64,000 nt of DNA. Source: Mycteria americana (taxonomy: Eukaryota; Chordata; Aves; Ciconiiformes; Ciconiidae). The notes beneath the pieces are model-generated. The model did not search any database. It saw only the letters and a program-made list of their open reading frames with translations, and was not told the DNA's origin. The translations under genes and the position numbers were made by a program. Location: NCBI RefSeq assembly GCF_035582795.1, contig NC_134366.1, positions 1,934,501-1,998,500 of the forward strand, in the 5' to 3' direction. Positions 1 through 13,910 of this stretch are shown here, one piece after another; within the stretch, counting starts at the first letter, position 1; each line of letters opens with the position of its first letter.

Positions 1-2194
1 TAATGAGTCCTAATTGGCAGGTAACGAGAAGGGAAACAGGCCTCGGAAGGAGAGAAGGGGAAATGTGGCCTCTGCCATCTGGAAAGCTGGTCAGTCAAAA
101 ACAAAGACCTGCAACAGGAAACCACTTCTATCAACACGGTCGACAGCCCGAGACAGAAGCCAAATGTCTTTAGTTACAAGCAGGGCCAAACTTAGTAAAG
201 CAGATGGAGGAGGGATGAAATCAAAATGGAACAGCTTTCACTCCTCATGCAGGAGAGGATTCATCTCAGCTTTCCAGAGACACAGGAGGTGCCTGGTGAA
301 CGTTTGCTCAGGATCTTGTTATGTTTGCATGGTACCTGAGCGGAGGATGGCCATGTTTCCTGTCCTACTTATCTCCCCCCGCCCCTTCACTCACCCTCTG
401 GTGCTAGCTTATCCTTTTCGGTGGGAACTGAGAAGGAAAACTGATAGCAACACCATTCACTTTAGGCATTGGTCCAAGAGCACTTTGCTGCCCCACGCCA
501 AATGTGATGGTGATTCAATCCATGCTGAAAGATTCGGGCTTCTCCTGATGCCCCAGAAGAGGATTATGGCTGGGAGATCATCGCTCCTGATGGTCTCAGC
601 CCATCTAGTTGGCATGCACCATGCTAATGAGCAGGTCCCTGTGCTGTGAGAAATACTTTCAACTGAGGCACTTTGTAAGACTTCCTGAACAATTTGAAAT
701 GGCAGAAGAATGATGTCATGTGGATGCTGGGGATGTGTGTGGGAAATCTGGGACCATGCTGTGCAGCATATAGCTCAGGAGGTGAGAAAGAGTGATCCAA
801 TGCCTTGAGGAACCGGGAAGGATTTACTGGTGGGAAACATAATTCTCCTGAGTAAACTGGGTCTTTTGGCTTGCATGTGACTTTAATGACAAGCCATCGA
901 GATGTAAGGTTTTTGCTTCCTTCTAAAAACATCATTGTCACAACTCAGACGCCTCTCATCTAACTTTACCTACCACAGCACCTAAATTAGGAGCAGAGTT
1001 TTGTGGCAGCCCCCATCCACCACAAAAGGCAAGGGATGGGCTCTGGAGGATGATTCAGCCCATCCTAAATCATGACTCCTGTTGGAGGAGCCTACACTGA
1101 CTACTGGGAAAAGCTCAGCTGACTAGATCTTGACTTAGGCTTCTTGGTACCTCTCCACATTGTGGGGGAGAATGTCTTCATGTCTACAAATAGCCTTCAA
1201 GCTGTTGGCTTAGACGGAAAAGCCGTCCTTAGTAAAACACCACTGGCATTTTTTGGTGTATCCCAATGTCTCCCAGTTTAGAAGGCTGGCCAGCTGGAGG
1301 ACAAAATGATGCCTTGTCTCCCTTGTCAAGAAAGACAGCAATTCAATGGCCAAGGGTGACATCTGGTCATAAACTGCCCTCAAGAAAACATATTCTTGAG
1401 CACGTCTCCCACTAATGGGTGTCCTTGCTAACCAACAACTTGTTCAGCTCTTTTGCAGTGAAGAAAGTGCTCTGAGGACTGCAGTGCCTGAGTGTGGGTT
1501 TATATGTATGCAGCAATATATGCTAGCAAAACCCAGAACCCATGCAATTGTCATTCCAGAAATTCTCAGCTGAAAAGAAACCGATGATCCCTTACCCTCC
1601 TCTCTGCCTCCAGAATGGACAGCAGTTATCTACGGATCATTATTTATGTGTTTCTGACTGGCGCTGTGGCAAAAAAATCCCAACTATTCCAGGCAATGGG
1701 GCAACTGAGATAGTACTATTGGAATCCTGATGGTTTTCTACCTAAGGGCAGGTAGAACTTCCCTCTTCATCTTTGGGCTTTCTGCTGGTATTTGGGTTCA
1801 AAGTCAACAACTTCTAGAAAAACACAGACAAAAGCATCCCCAGCCAGACATTCTGGGCATGCAGTTCAGTCCATCACTACTGGAGTGAGGGGAACCAGCC
1901 TGGACATCATGAGCTCATGTCTTGCCTGGATTAGGCAAGGAATCCTCAAGGAGACACCGAATGGCATCCACTCATTTTCTTTTTTGCTTTTCCTGTGACA
2001 GAAATAACATGAAGCAACTGCACAGACTCATCTGGGTCCCAAATAAACTTGTCTGCTCCCTCTGCACCAACCTGCCAGGCCCAGACATGCACGCTGCTTT
2101 TCCACACCATTCTCCAGGGCCTACTAAAAGAGAGGATGGCAAGTGCCGTAGCTACGAGCTATTTAAAAAGATGCTACCCGTTCCCTATCCTCCC

Positions 2195-2455
2195 ACACGT
2201 TGCCTCCCGGTGAGCACGAAAGGTTAAGTGAACTTGGCACGTGTGAACTTGGACCTGGCGGGAGTTTGGAGTTTGCAACAAAACCTAAAGAGCGAGCTGC
2301 CCGGGTGGGATTTTGTTCCAAAAGGCTGCGTATGGTTCCCCGGTGCCGGGACAGGACACCGAGTGTCTCGCCTGATTCTGGGAAGATGTCCTGCTGAGCT
2401 GGAGGCATTTCAGCGCAAAGCTGATTCCTGTGCTTTAAAGGGCAACGTCTTACTT
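2195..2455. promoter_or_regulatory. Small CpG-enriched patch
   Basis: About fourteen CpG dinucleotides fall in roughly 260 bases, clearly above the surrounding sequence where CpG is scarce. That is suggestive of an unmethylated element such as an enhancer or minor promoter. No convincing TATA box or exon is attached. It is short for a formal CpG island, so the functional reading is inference. Confidence 0.3.
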
Positions 2456-2619
2456 GAACTACACAACCTCAGAGTCTTGCCTTTGGCCCTGGCATGCATG
2501 AGCCTCCGTCAGCACAGCGGGCTGAGACCTACACAGAAGCAAAAATCAAGGCTGAGCCAATCACAGTGTGGTTTTCTAGGGAAAGGGGGGAATTTAGTTT
2601 TGGGACCCCTAATTTTCAG

Positions 2620-2631
2620 CCCCCCCCCCCC
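2620..2631. repeat. Poly-C run (12)
   Basis: An uninterrupted run of twelve C residues, likely length-variable and prone to sequencing error. Similar C runs recur at 16,017, 35,956, 36,475, 37,337 and 60,074. Confidence 0.9.
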
Positions 2632-3269
2632 GTCCCGAGCCATGCACTAGTCACAGAGACAGCCACCCTTATCCCATCGCAGGACACGAACGGAGCAGCA
2701 CTCCCAAGCTGTGTAAGAGACTGTCCAGCCCCTGATGTAGGTGGGGACAGAAAAAGGGTGGAAAGGAAAAGCTCGGTAAGAGAGGAGAGAGGAGAGCGAT
2801 GATGAGGAGCACTGGGAGAAGGGAGAAAAGCCATAAAGCTGGGAAAGAGATGAATTAAAGGAAGACAGATCCATGGATCGGGGAAGACGAATACTGTGTA
2901 GATGTGCAGCTCAGGAGAACAGCTAGGAACCAGAATCTCTTCTCTCCTCTGACACAGGCTCATGGGGTGACCACGGGCACCTTCCTTCACGGTTCAGACT
3001 GTAAATTCTCTGGACTAAAAAGAGCATGCAAAATTAGCCAGCACGGGGGAGCTCAACCTCCTTTGGAAACGCTAATCAGGAGGAGATGTGGAGCAGGAAA
3101 ATAAGTAAATAAACAAAGAGTGTAGCCAAATAAACAAGGGGTGCAGCAAAGAAAGTTTTGATTTGGGTTTTGACACTATGTCTTGAATCCTCAGTATCTC
3201 TGTGTCCTGAGAAGGCGAAGGATTTGTCACAGCTGTATATTCGCTGCTCCCTTCTGGTTTCATTTAGCC

Positions 3270-3296
3270 ACGTGTGAGCGTGCGCGTGTGTGCGAG
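3270..3296. repeat. Alternating purine-pyrimidine GT/GC tract
   Basis: About 27 bases made mostly of GTGTG and GCGCG steps, with a few breaks. Alternating purine-pyrimidine DNA rich in CG and TG steps is the class that can adopt Z-form. It is an imperfect microsatellite with no other visible role. Confidence 0.5.
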
Positions 3297-4729
3297 AGGT
3301 GGAGCTGCGGACCAACCTTAACCCTGCACTTTTCTCAATTGGAAACAAATGGACACTCTCTGTTTTCCATTCACTGGTTTTATAACAGTTTGAAATTAGA
3401 CTGATGAGGTGTTTCCTTGCCAGCACCATCTATCTTGGTCTAATTACACAGGCTGTGCTAATTGCAGGAGCCAACCTATAGAACCACAGCATTCCTCTTC
3501 CGTGCTTCTAGGGGGAAACGTATGGGGGAACTCACGCTCCTGCTCACTCCATCTCTCCCTCCTGCTTTCTCTCTCTCCCCTGGGTGATTATGCTCCTGAA
3601 ATGATAATTAAAGGATTGCAAAGAGAAGGGGACCTGGCACAGAAACAGCGTTCCAGGCTCTGGAAGAAGAACCATGGGTCTGGAGCCTGGCTAATAAAAC
3701 GCAGAACAAAAAGCTTGAGGGAGAGAATCCAGTAATCCAGCAAACTCGAGGCAAAGTGAGAAACAGCAGGTCTTGCAACGCCTTCTCCTTGGTGGTGAAG
3801 TGACTGGGAAGGTGTCCGCTTCTCTGCTTAGATAATATAGCTTGAAACACTAGGGACAGTGAGACGCACAGATACAGCTAACATCTGCAAAGCTGCCGCT
3901 GGAGGTAAAGCAGGATTAGGACCCCCTCTCTTACAGTGAAGGAACCGAGACGCAGAGGGAGGCTAAGTGACACCACCAAGGCTATCCAGCAAGCCTGGCC
4001 AAGGCAGCAGCCTTAACCCATATCCAAACATAAAGTTCGTGCTGTGACAGGGGACTCGGCCTGCCTCCCCCAGCAAGTCCAGCACCTGCACGGGGCGCAG
4101 GGAGACAGACAGAAGGACTTCAGGTCTACCCTTAGCTCCCTCCTTGAGACTGCAGAGGAGAATAGGGGTCTTCACCAGGCTGGGATGTGTGGGACTTGAT
4201 AGAAAAGGATGGCTCCACTCTGAAAACAGGGGGCACGAAACTCCTGCTGAGACAAATAATAACTGAACAGAGGAACGGCTGTGAAACACCATGGGCCTTT
4301 GTGCAGCCTCCAGAGCTGGGGGCCTTAAAATGGCAGCTGGGACAGGAGAAGGGGAAGGATCACTCCCAACAACTCTGTCTTTTATTCCTTTTCCCCAGCA
4401 CCTGCGACTATCCTCTATATGGGAACCAGGGCCTGGGGCTGGACAGACTTTTAGCCTGATCCTGTCTGGCTTTTCTTAAGTTCCTGTAGAGCAGGAATGA
4501 TTGCGGCCTTGGTGGAAAATGGTGTTGGTAAAGTCAAAGTTGCCTCCATATAGAGGTGGGTATTTAGATCCACAGATGGAAAGCCTTCAGTTTTGTCTTC
4601 TTTTTCTACACCTGAACACAATGGCTGCATTTACACTGGCAAAATGAACCAAACCAGGGCCCTTTCTCTGCTGCTGTCCCTTCTGCCCTGCTGCAGGACC
4701 TTCCCCATCCTGGGGCTGTGATTGTCCAC

Positions 4730-4975
4730 GCTCCTGCCATGGCCAGGGACATATTTCACTAGATCAGGTTGCTCAAAGCCCCATCCAACCTGACTTTGAA
4801 CACTTCTAATGATGGGGCATCCACAACTTCTCTGGGCAACCTGTTCTGGTGTCTCACCATCCTCATCGTAAAATAATTCTTCCTTAAGTCCAGTCTAAAT
4901 CTACCCTCTTTCAGTTTAAAACTGTTGCCCCTTGTCCTGTCACTACAGGCCCTGGTCATCTCCAGGACCATTCCC
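4730..4975 (-). mobile_element. CR1 LINE, 3' fragment
   Basis: This is the 3' untranslated end of a CR1 non-LTR retrotransposon read on the minus strand. On the plus strand the hallmark order is visible: CTCCTGCCATGGCCAGGGAC, then CTAGATCAGGTTGCTC, then the phrases for 'gggcaacctgttc', 'tcttccttaagtc' and 'ccccttgtcctgtcac'. Such phrases are characteristic of avian CR1 3' regions. The copy is short and 5' truncated, as most CR1 copies are, and its terminal octamer repeats on the left are missing or decayed. The 70-codon minus-strand open frame inside it is CR1 non-coding sequence, not a gene. It differs from the copies at 25.3 kb and 41.8 kb and so belongs to a different CR1 subfamily. Confidence 0.85.
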
Positions 4976-7900
4976 GGTGAGCAATACCGAGGGTCTCACC
5001 AGACCTGGCTCCCTCCACAGTCCCTCAGTTCATCCCAGCACCCTGGAGCATGGGGGCCTGGAGGAGATCCAGGGCTTGCTTGCTAGTGGCCACTAGACCT
5101 GCTCTGCTGGAGATCCCTGGATGGGAGCCAGCTGGTGACCTACACCTCGGCTCCTCTCTCCCTTTGCAGAAGGGACCATGCCAGTACAGCAAAGGGATGG
5201 AGGAATTTCCCTGGCTTGTGCCTCTGTTCCTGCAGCTCCCAGCTGCAGCCAGCCAACACAGCGGGATGCTTCGAGACTTTTGCTGCCATCTATGGCCAAT
5301 AATAAATAATGCAAAAGCAGGTAGAAAGCTGGGGTCTGGCTGCAGACTGGATTTCCCTCAGCACTGCGTCTCCCCAGGGGTGCTTCTCTCCCATGGGGCC
5401 AGGGCTGGCCATGGGGACGGCTACGGGGAGGCAGGGAGGTGCTGTCTGAAAGGGCCTTTATAGCAGTCCTTTCCCAGCACAGCTATGCCATGAAACGCTT
5501 GCGTCCTGGGATCCACAGGAGACCAGGGTTCTGCCAGTCGTTTGACTCGGAGCCCACCAATAATAGCTCTTAAGTGCAGAGACAAGAGAGACAGGAACTG
5601 TCTGTGAGGGTCTGGGGGCTGCGAATGGTGCTGCACAGCCGCCCGCAGCCAGGCATTTCCTTCAGCCTAGAGGAGCAACACACGCACACTTGTCCCTTCT
5701 AGTGCAGAAGTCCTTTGACAGACATTTCTGCCCCTTCCTCTTGGTGTCGTTTCTTTCTCTCTCTTTTTTCCCTTTTACACCCTGGTGTCTCCAGGGCAGA
5801 TGCCTGGAGAACATCCGACTCTGATTTTTGGCATTGCCATTGCACCGGTATCCCCCAAACCTCAGAGAGCTATTTCGAATGACATGAAAGGTTTGAAGGT
5901 GGTGATTTTGTCCTGGCAGGCTTGGCACCAGATCATATATCATCTCTACACCCTCTTTGGTTTCCTACCAGATCAGCTGCAGCCGCTGCTGTAGCACAAC
6001 CCTGTTTTCTGCGTTCTGGCTATAGCTGCAGAAATGCAGGTGCTTGATCTGTCCTGGCTTTTTTGGAATGTCACGGACACAGTTTTAATGATCCTGGGAT
6101 AACTGGGAGAGGGCTGGTTGTTCAGAACAGCTTGCACCTTTGCAGCAGCCCTTTAGCAAGCTTTTCCTTCTCCTTTGACCTGTGCAACAAAAAGGGGGAC
6201 AAAAAGTAGGTCCTCGAGGGTTTTCTCTTCCAGCACGGTGGACACAGCCAGGCACTGGGGAATGGGATGTGCTTCTCGCTCATAAACTGGGACCACTGGG
6301 GATCTGGATCTTCTAGCACAGCCCCTCTGAACACGAGGCTGTGTTCAGATCCCAAATCAAAGCACAGAGTTGAAACTGCTCTTCCTCCTCACGACCCCAC
6401 GTGCCAGATGCAGCTTGCTGAAGGTTTGCTGTCTGCTGGAACTCAGAGAAGCAAGCGACCCTGATAATGCTGTGGATCTGCCCAAGATCCCACCGGCAGC
6501 TTATGATAAAGCAATAACGCAAAGTGAATAAGGGCCTCACCATCGCCCCAGCGACCAGGGAAACCCCCCTTTCTGAACTGCAAAATGAAGCAGGGGTCCT
6601 GTTGTGTTGTAGCCCACCATCCACGCCCTATCCTGCTGGGAAGGCCTTTGTGCAGTCTGTGTTTCCCCATACACGGGATATAAAACCTGTCAAGTCTCAC
6701 GTGCGTTTCTCACCAGTTCTTGGCCCATGTCTCTCCTGACTGTATGGGGCCTGAGAGTCACCATGCCACATTTCAGCCAGCACTGGGGCTTGACAGCAGG
6801 TAGGACCTTGCTCCCTGGACAACACTTTCCCTAGACAACCCCATTGCATTAATTCCTGCCCCCCCGCCATGACAACATGATCTCCCATGCCAGAGACCCG
6901 CTTCTTGCTCCAAGAGTTCCTGCTTCCATGGGAGCTGAGGGCTGCATGAATGTATCTGCTCCATGGACTGAGAGCCCATGGGGGATCGCTGCTGGTGGCT
7001 GAGACACCACAAAGCCATGTCCTTTCACCGTTGCACAAAGTGTGGAAACATTAATCCACCCCACTTAATGCAAAACCCATAGAGGAACAAAGTCAGTGTT
7101 GCATCACACGGCTGATACAAAGGGTATTTTGGCGGGCACACAGCGTGCAGGGAGCCCTTCACCCTCCGGGCTGGTATAGGGGAGCCCCAAGGATGACACA
7201 TGGCATCAGCACAGGAGAGACACTCACCGGGTGGGATCTTCACCAGACTGACTGGAGACATTCAGGTGGGGAAAACAGACACTTTTAGGACAGGATTCCT
7301 TTGATCTCCTTTACACATCTCCTTTATGCGCAGTGAGCGCTGTGCATAGATAACGTGACGTATACGTGTATGTGGGTGTAAACAGCATGTTCGAGCACAT
7401 GATGTGGGCTTGTTTGTAGTGCTGCTAGAAACGCATCTGAGCTGTTCTACCAGCAAATGCACTTTGCGTGCAGCACAACCGGAATCACTGCGGGCTTTCT
7501 AGATTCCTCCTGAGGTATCGTCACTGTGTGCACCTGGGCTCAGTGCATGCAAGGTTAGCTGGGAGGCAATGGGGCGATGGGTGACCAGAGATACAGATCT
7601 TCCACGCTGTGAGTGAGGGCTCTTCTTCAATCCCTGTGAGAACCTAGGCAATGCATCTGACTTTCCAAGGGCTTGGTCTTCTCTTTGACTACTCCCCTCC
7701 AACAAAAACACAACTGTGAGTTGCATCAGAGTAACCTACAGAAAACAGAAACTCAAGTGACAGACTACAGCATCTTTCTTAACACCGTAAAGTATCACCA
7801 TCACTCAACGAATGAAATTTGTTTTCCTCTTTCAGTGAGCCATTTCATCCCCATGCAGATTTCTGCTTGCTCTCTGCCTCTCCAGGCCACCACTACCCAC

Positions 7901-10900
7901 CTCTCCTTTGCAGAGGACATGCCACCCATCCCCAGCTCCTCTTGGGATGGGCCATGCTGGGAGTGTGAACACTCTCTCCCATTCACAGCAAGGCAGAAAC
8001 CTGAAGCACTGGGTGCCTTATGCCCTTGGCCTCCATCCTTTTCCTTCCTTCTTGCCCAAGAGCCATTGGATGAAGCTAATAACACAGCCTAACTTAACAC
8101 GAAGATACTTATGCTCTCAGGGCTGTTTGCCTGTCCTCTCTCTCAGAGCTGTCACCTCTCTGTTGCATCCTGTTCCCAAGTCCTTAGTGCAGCTCAGTCA
8201 AAGGATCCTTGGGATGGACTGGGTTCAACTCATGGACTCGTGGATTGGGATGCAGGGGCTTAGGCATGGCGGGAGGTCCCTCCAGAACTCTCCAGTTGTA
8301 CAGCTCATCCCAACAGGTGGAAAGCCTTCTCTATCACGTACCTGCTTTTCACACACCGGGGACTTTGCAGAGCTGTGTGCCCGGACGGCTGGGTGCGGGT
8401 GCTCGTCCGAGAGGGTTTCAATGTCCTGCTCAGTCTGTGCCTTAGTGTCTGGACATGTGTTAACCTGCCTGCATCCATGCATTACTCAGGGTGTTTGCAT
8501 CCCCCCGTGCCTGATACGAGGTCCTGGTGCAAGTGCCACTGTGCACATGCCTGCCGTGCGAGCATGGGGCTGCCTGCGAGTATCTGGGAGCTGCACCAGC
8601 CAGCGTGTGGTGCCTCCCTCCCTCCTTCCTGGCGAGGCAGGAGAAAGCATTCCCAGTGTGGATGGCCACTGCTAATGGCCCAGGAATCCTCAATGCAGCT
8701 GTTTGTTCTGGCACCAGTGCAGCGAGGTCCTGAAGTCAGTTGAACCGCATCGACTTCCCTGCCAGGGTCAGATTTCAGAGGTATGCGATTGGGGATGCCC
8801 CCACTGAATGTTTCCAGCACCTGGCCTCCGCCCCCTTCCCCGAGCTTGCCATCACTTCTGCGGGAGGGAAACCTAAGCCTTTTCAACACGGGTAGGAGAA
8901 CGCGGCCGCCAGGAAAGTGATTTACAGCCCTACGAAATCCCATCACCCAGCCAGCCCATGAGGCAACAGTGCTGCTATTGTGACAGCCGGTTTGGCGATA
9001 GCAGAGGACCCCTGGGCCAGCCTGTCTTCCTCTGTTCCCTTCCTCCCCCCAAACCCAGGTCCCGTGGCCCTGTGACCCTCTGACATCTGGGGGACTTGGG
9101 TGGCAAAGCATGTAAATGAGCTCCATGGTCCATGGCTTGGCTGGGTCTCTTGGAGCCGGTGTGTTTGGTGTGGGCACCATGCTGTTTAACCTCAGAAATC
9201 AGAGAAACTGAAACCAGGATGGGGTGGCAGGGTTGCCTCCACAGCCCCAAGAAAGCACCATGTCCTTCCAGCTCAGTTCAGCCCACCCCATGGGGAAGTC
9301 TGTATCAAGAATGTAGCTGGTGGGGAGAGATGGGCTCCTCCACAGGACCACTCAGCCCTCTTCAGAGCATCCCATGGCAAGGAGTCTCACACATCATAAC
9401 CTGCTGTGTGAACTTCTGCATGCCCAGCTTCAAACCATTGCTGTGGGGCAGGATAGTGATGTCTAGCCATGCCTCAGACCTTAGAGGAGCCAAAAGATCG
9501 TTTGTTGATGCCCTTTCTCTGCTCTGACATCCAGGTGTACCCAGATTGATAGCTCAGCTCAGTCACATTCTTTACTCCGGTGAAACGAATTTGGGCTGTT
9601 TAGTTCAGAAAGTCAAATGGAGCTCAGTGACAGATCTGGGCACAGCAGGGAATGCGGTGAGAAATGGCACAGCTCTGAAGGACCATCTAGACTGTTGGCA
9701 GCCAGGATGTTTCCAGATTCTGCATATGACTTTGAACACAGAGGTACCCTGGCTGCCTAGGGAAAAGAAGTGTGTGCCCAAAAGCCCCCAGTAGATCTGT
9801 GGCAAAGCCAGGTATAGAAATCAGCTTTCTCCATCTTATCCCCCCGGTTTGACTTGATGATCAGCAAAGCCCTGCATGAGTTCTGGTAAAGCTGGAAAAC
9901 TTCTTGACGCAAAACACTGTGAATGCTAAAAGTTTAAGGAAAGGCTGGACAGATTAAAAAACAAACAAACAAAAAAAGCCACTCAGGTCTGGTATGTCCA
10001 TGGGAAAAAAGTCTTGCTCAGGAAATCCCTGAACTTTGTATGGTTTGGGTATTGAAAGGAAGCATTGCATTATGCTTGACCTGTTATATGTTTCCAAAGC
10101 CATCTGCTCTCGGCCACCTACAGAGAGGAGGCTCAGGAACCTTTGCTGAGCTGTAGGGCTGTTCTTTGCAGAAAAGCTGTTCAGATTAGTCTTTCTGCAT
10201 GATGCTCTCTCAGGTATGAGTTTTCCCTCTCCAGAGACCTGGAGCAAATGTATCTGGAGTATTGCACAGAGCAGGGCAGGCATTTATTGTGTTTTCTCTG
10301 TGTTTTGGGAGGCCCCCGGGAAGGATTGGGTGCTGTTGTGCTGAATGCTGTGTGAACACAGTGAGGACCTGAGTAGGTCCTGAGTAGGTCCTGAGTAGGA
10401 GCTTCTGGTACAGCAGGGGGTTGTACGGTGGGTTGCAGGATGAGAAAAGAGGAGGCGGGGGGAAAGGACTAAATAATTTTGCAGTGAAAAGAGAGACAGG
10501 ACTCCCAGCAGACACAAGCCTGGTGTGGTCCTCATGGCCTTGCATCTTCGCTGCCACAGCTACTGACTGGACCTGCTCTGGGGGGCTGGTGCTGGAGGTC
10601 CTCACACCGCCGTCTGGGGTGATTACTGACATGTGCACCTCTTACTTAACCACGTACCAGATACACAGCGAATTCATCCTCCGAGCTGGGTTTGGTTTGA
10701 ACTGTTTACTTTGTTCTAGTTCTCTTTGTTCCCTGCTCTCCCTGCCCTTGGAGGGCCCACAGAGTAGATCAGTCCTGCTTCATAAATATTTTACCGACTA
10801 CCTGAATATGCACAGAAGAGACTTTTCGCCACAGATCAGAATCCTGTCGCCAGACAATGGTGTTGTGCCATCAGAGTCATACCCAGACTAAGCCCCTGGG

Positions 10901-13900
10901 ATGCCACCAGGAGAGCAAGAGACAGCATCTCTGTGCTGGTGGCTCTGTGTTTATTTGTTACGGTGCGGAGAGGGGGATCGCTGCCGAGGGGGCCAGGGGA
11001 TCCCCTTCTAACGTGGTCCCTTGGCCCTTCCTCAGGAGATTTATTCCAGCTCCTTTCTGTTGATAGGGGAAACCATGAAGAGCCTACAGGGAAGGGTGCA
11101 GGGAGGCTGTTCCTCCAGTTGATGCGGTGTGTCCTCCACCTCTCATCACTCAAGAGGGGTGTAAGAGCTTAGAGCACCTCTCTATCCTTTCTCCATTTGC
11201 TGCCTCCAGGGGAGCCTGGACATTCCCCACATGGCAGGTGTAAATGGAGAAGGAAGGACCAGGCAGAGGCACAGCTCCAGGTTTTGGGGATTGCATTCAT
11301 CCTGGGGCTTCCTCTTCAAGGGTTCAGCCTCCCAACAACATCCTCCTCTGCAGAGGTGGCTGATACCCTAGACATGTGTGAGAGGGAGGGAGCTTGCATG
11401 AGCTGCATCTCCCGAGTTGGATTCCCATCACCACTGACCAAATTTCTTCTTCTACCTCTGGCCCACTGGGGGCCAGATCTGATCTCCCACTAAGAGCAGT
11501 TGTGTTTATTTCCATTGGCTCACAACCAAAAGACTAAGAGCCCTCTCTTAGCCTTCACTCCAGCCTTCTCAATGACACAGGAGGGTCATTGCCCTTGTCT
11601 TTGCAGCAAGCTCTAGGATGAGGAGGAAAAGATACAGCTCAGAGCAGAAACCCTGTCAAATTAAGCCTTTCCTACTGAGCCCATCACAGGACATTTTGAG
11701 TCCTGGGACTGCTGAAACTCTGCACGAGCTTGAGACTGAAATATTCTGTGTTTGCTGAGCACATTTTTTCCCCCGATCCTTCCTGAATGCCAGTTATGCC
11801 ACGTGGGCTGAGCACTGACGAAGGGCTGTTGGGGTGCATGCTGTGTACAAGCATGCAATACCTCCTGTAGCAGACCTGCTTTGCGTGATGGTAAATCGTT
11901 CCGTAAGCGCTTCGTGAGTGAGTAAGAAAACCCAAGGGTGGCTGGTTGACCATCAGTTTTTGAAGGCTGCAGATTCACTGGGACAGTATTTGCCCCACTT
12001 CTTCCTTCAGCTGCCAGAGGCCATGTGCAGAGCTGGTGTGGGTCTGAATTTTAAAGAGCATAGCGCAAAAATATCACTGCTGCAAGGCCAATTTCATTTA
12101 CAACTTGATGACTTTTGCAAGAAAATAATGCGCTCTTTTCCTGCAAGACAGACAGAAATATATGATATCAGGCCTGCCTTTATTTCCGACCCTTCTGGGT
12201 ATTAGCAAATGAGTCTGTCTCTTGCCAGTCTTCTGCCTCTTTTAGGTGCTTTACGCTATTAGATAAACCCGCGGTAGAAGGAAAGGAAATTGAATTAAAA
12301 ATTGATCTGCTCTGCCTCCTGGGAGCTCTATGAAAGGCAGCATCCCAACATTTCCTGGGTAGAACAAGAGGAAGGAGAAATAATAAACCTTAAAAAGGAG
12401 GAAAAGAGGGGTGGGAACATTAATTAGACTGAAAACATACACAGGTTGCGCTGCCTATGTACTTATTTAGTAGACAGACAGATGGTGCATAGGACTACCC
12501 AGATGCATGGCAGGTGATATTTCCAAAAAGCACTGGTGACCAAGGGAGCAGAACTGGCACCAGTCCAAGTCCAGTGGCCCAGTCATATAGATTCCTACCC
12601 AGGTCATAATGGCCCAGAGTTTTTAGAAAATACCTAAAGTTTTGGGGGTCTGAACTTGCAGCACTTCTAAAGGGCTCGAGTCTGCAGATCCATGTGTATG
12701 TCTGGAGAATGCGGATCAGCAAGACCTGGAAATCAGGTCCAGATGCAGAGGATACAGATTTCCTCATAGATCACCTGCCTTGAGTGCAAACGGAGGCTGG
12801 TCCAGGTCCCCGCTGTGTTCATGCACACGACTCCCACGCACCCGCGCTCTGCAGTGACATTATGTGCCTAGCCAGAAAGTCAGAACATGAAGCATATATA
12901 AACACGCCATAAAACACAACCAATACAGTAAACACAGTGAACATTACGGGGAGTGATTTGGCTGGCCTGCATTAGCTGTTTTGCAGGGCTCCGGTGATGC
13001 AAAGCAGCTGTCAGCTTGGTCATTCCCGTGAACAACCATCTCGTATTAGCCCAGCCTTGCACTTGGGTCTGGGCATACTTGGGAATCCGCTCCACGGATT
13101 GCACCCTCGATGCACATATATGTACTCGGGACACTGAAGGATGTCTTCAAGATATTGGCATGCTGTGCAAGTGCCTGACAGCTACGGGCTGTGAATAAGA
13201 AACCCATTGAACTGAAGCCAACTATGGAGAATGTAATTACACAGTTAAACTCGGAGACCACTGGCAGTTACATAACAAAGGAAATCCAGCCTCGCTGGAG
13301 GCAAATTGCTTTTGTTCTGCTTGAGAAAGGAAGGTTTTGTTGACAGCCCAGATATCTGCTTTCAGACAGGAAGACTTAGAAAGAATCGCACAACAATGTC
13401 TTACTCCAATAGATAGATCTACCCAGGCTGATGGGTTTCCCTGTCCTAGAGGGCTGCCATTCTGGGCTGGGGCCATTAAAATAGCAAGTCAACTAGTCTC
13501 ATCCTCCAGTCACCACCATCGTCTGCAAAAAAACTTCCAGGAGCACATTAAAAATGTAGTGATTCAATTAGGACATGCTGTTTGCTTCCTCCTCTCCTTC
13601 CCTGAAAGACAATTGCATGCAGAGGGGATTTTCTCGGGGTTTTCAAAGATCCTGATCGGGTTTGTTTAAGCTAACCACTGCTGGGAAGTTGCCTTAGAGA
13701 AGGAAGGTAAAACTAAACTGGTCCTGGGTACAGAGAGGAAGGTGGAGGTGGTGGGCTGGGTGGTCTTTGGGAAAATCATGTCACAGCTGTACTGCTAGAA
13801 AGGCAGGTCTGGTGGGAAGGACCGTGTCCATTTTCTTAATCAAATGCAGAATAAGCTCTGTTGTAATTGCTTTGGCGAGGTGCTGGGGCTGTTTTAGAAC

Positions 13901-13910
13901 CTCTCGGTGA
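4976..13910. other. Intergenic DNA, no gene seen
   Basis: A stop-poor, moderately GC-rich stretch. Between about 7,900 and 9,250 long open frames (up to 255 codons) overlap on both strands, which points to composition rather than coding. A NotI-type GCGGCCGC lies at about 8,902. The segment 12,040-12,210 is less GC-rich, has no repeat signature and looks like a possible conserved non-coding element, but I cannot test conservation. No RNA gene was seen. Confidence 0.55.
10368..10400. repeat. 11-bp tandem repeat, 3 copies
   Basis: Three head-to-tail copies of CCTGAGTAGGT, the last ending in A instead of T. The copies are otherwise identical, so the expansion is probably recent. Confidence 0.9.

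Larger units (their letters stand above)
1..4729. other. Intergenic DNA, no gene seen
   Basis: I see no gene here. Open frames reach about 210 codons near the left edge (14-649), but they start without exon-like context, match no family I know, and are opposed by frames on the other strand. Separately listed inside the stretch are a CpG-enriched patch, a poly-C run and an alternating GT/GC tract. The segment 3,390-3,490 has two TAATT motifs close together and could be a conserved non-coding element, but that needs an alignment. Confidence 0.6.

Noticed and set aside
14-649. 211-codon open frame at the left edge
   Set aside because: No recognisable family, no splice or promoter signals, and the sequence looks like random translation.
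7908-9180. Long open frames, up to 255 codons plus and 232 codons minus
   Set aside because: They overlap on both strands in GC-rich, stop-poor DNA, show no domain or biased composition, and have no splice or promoter context.
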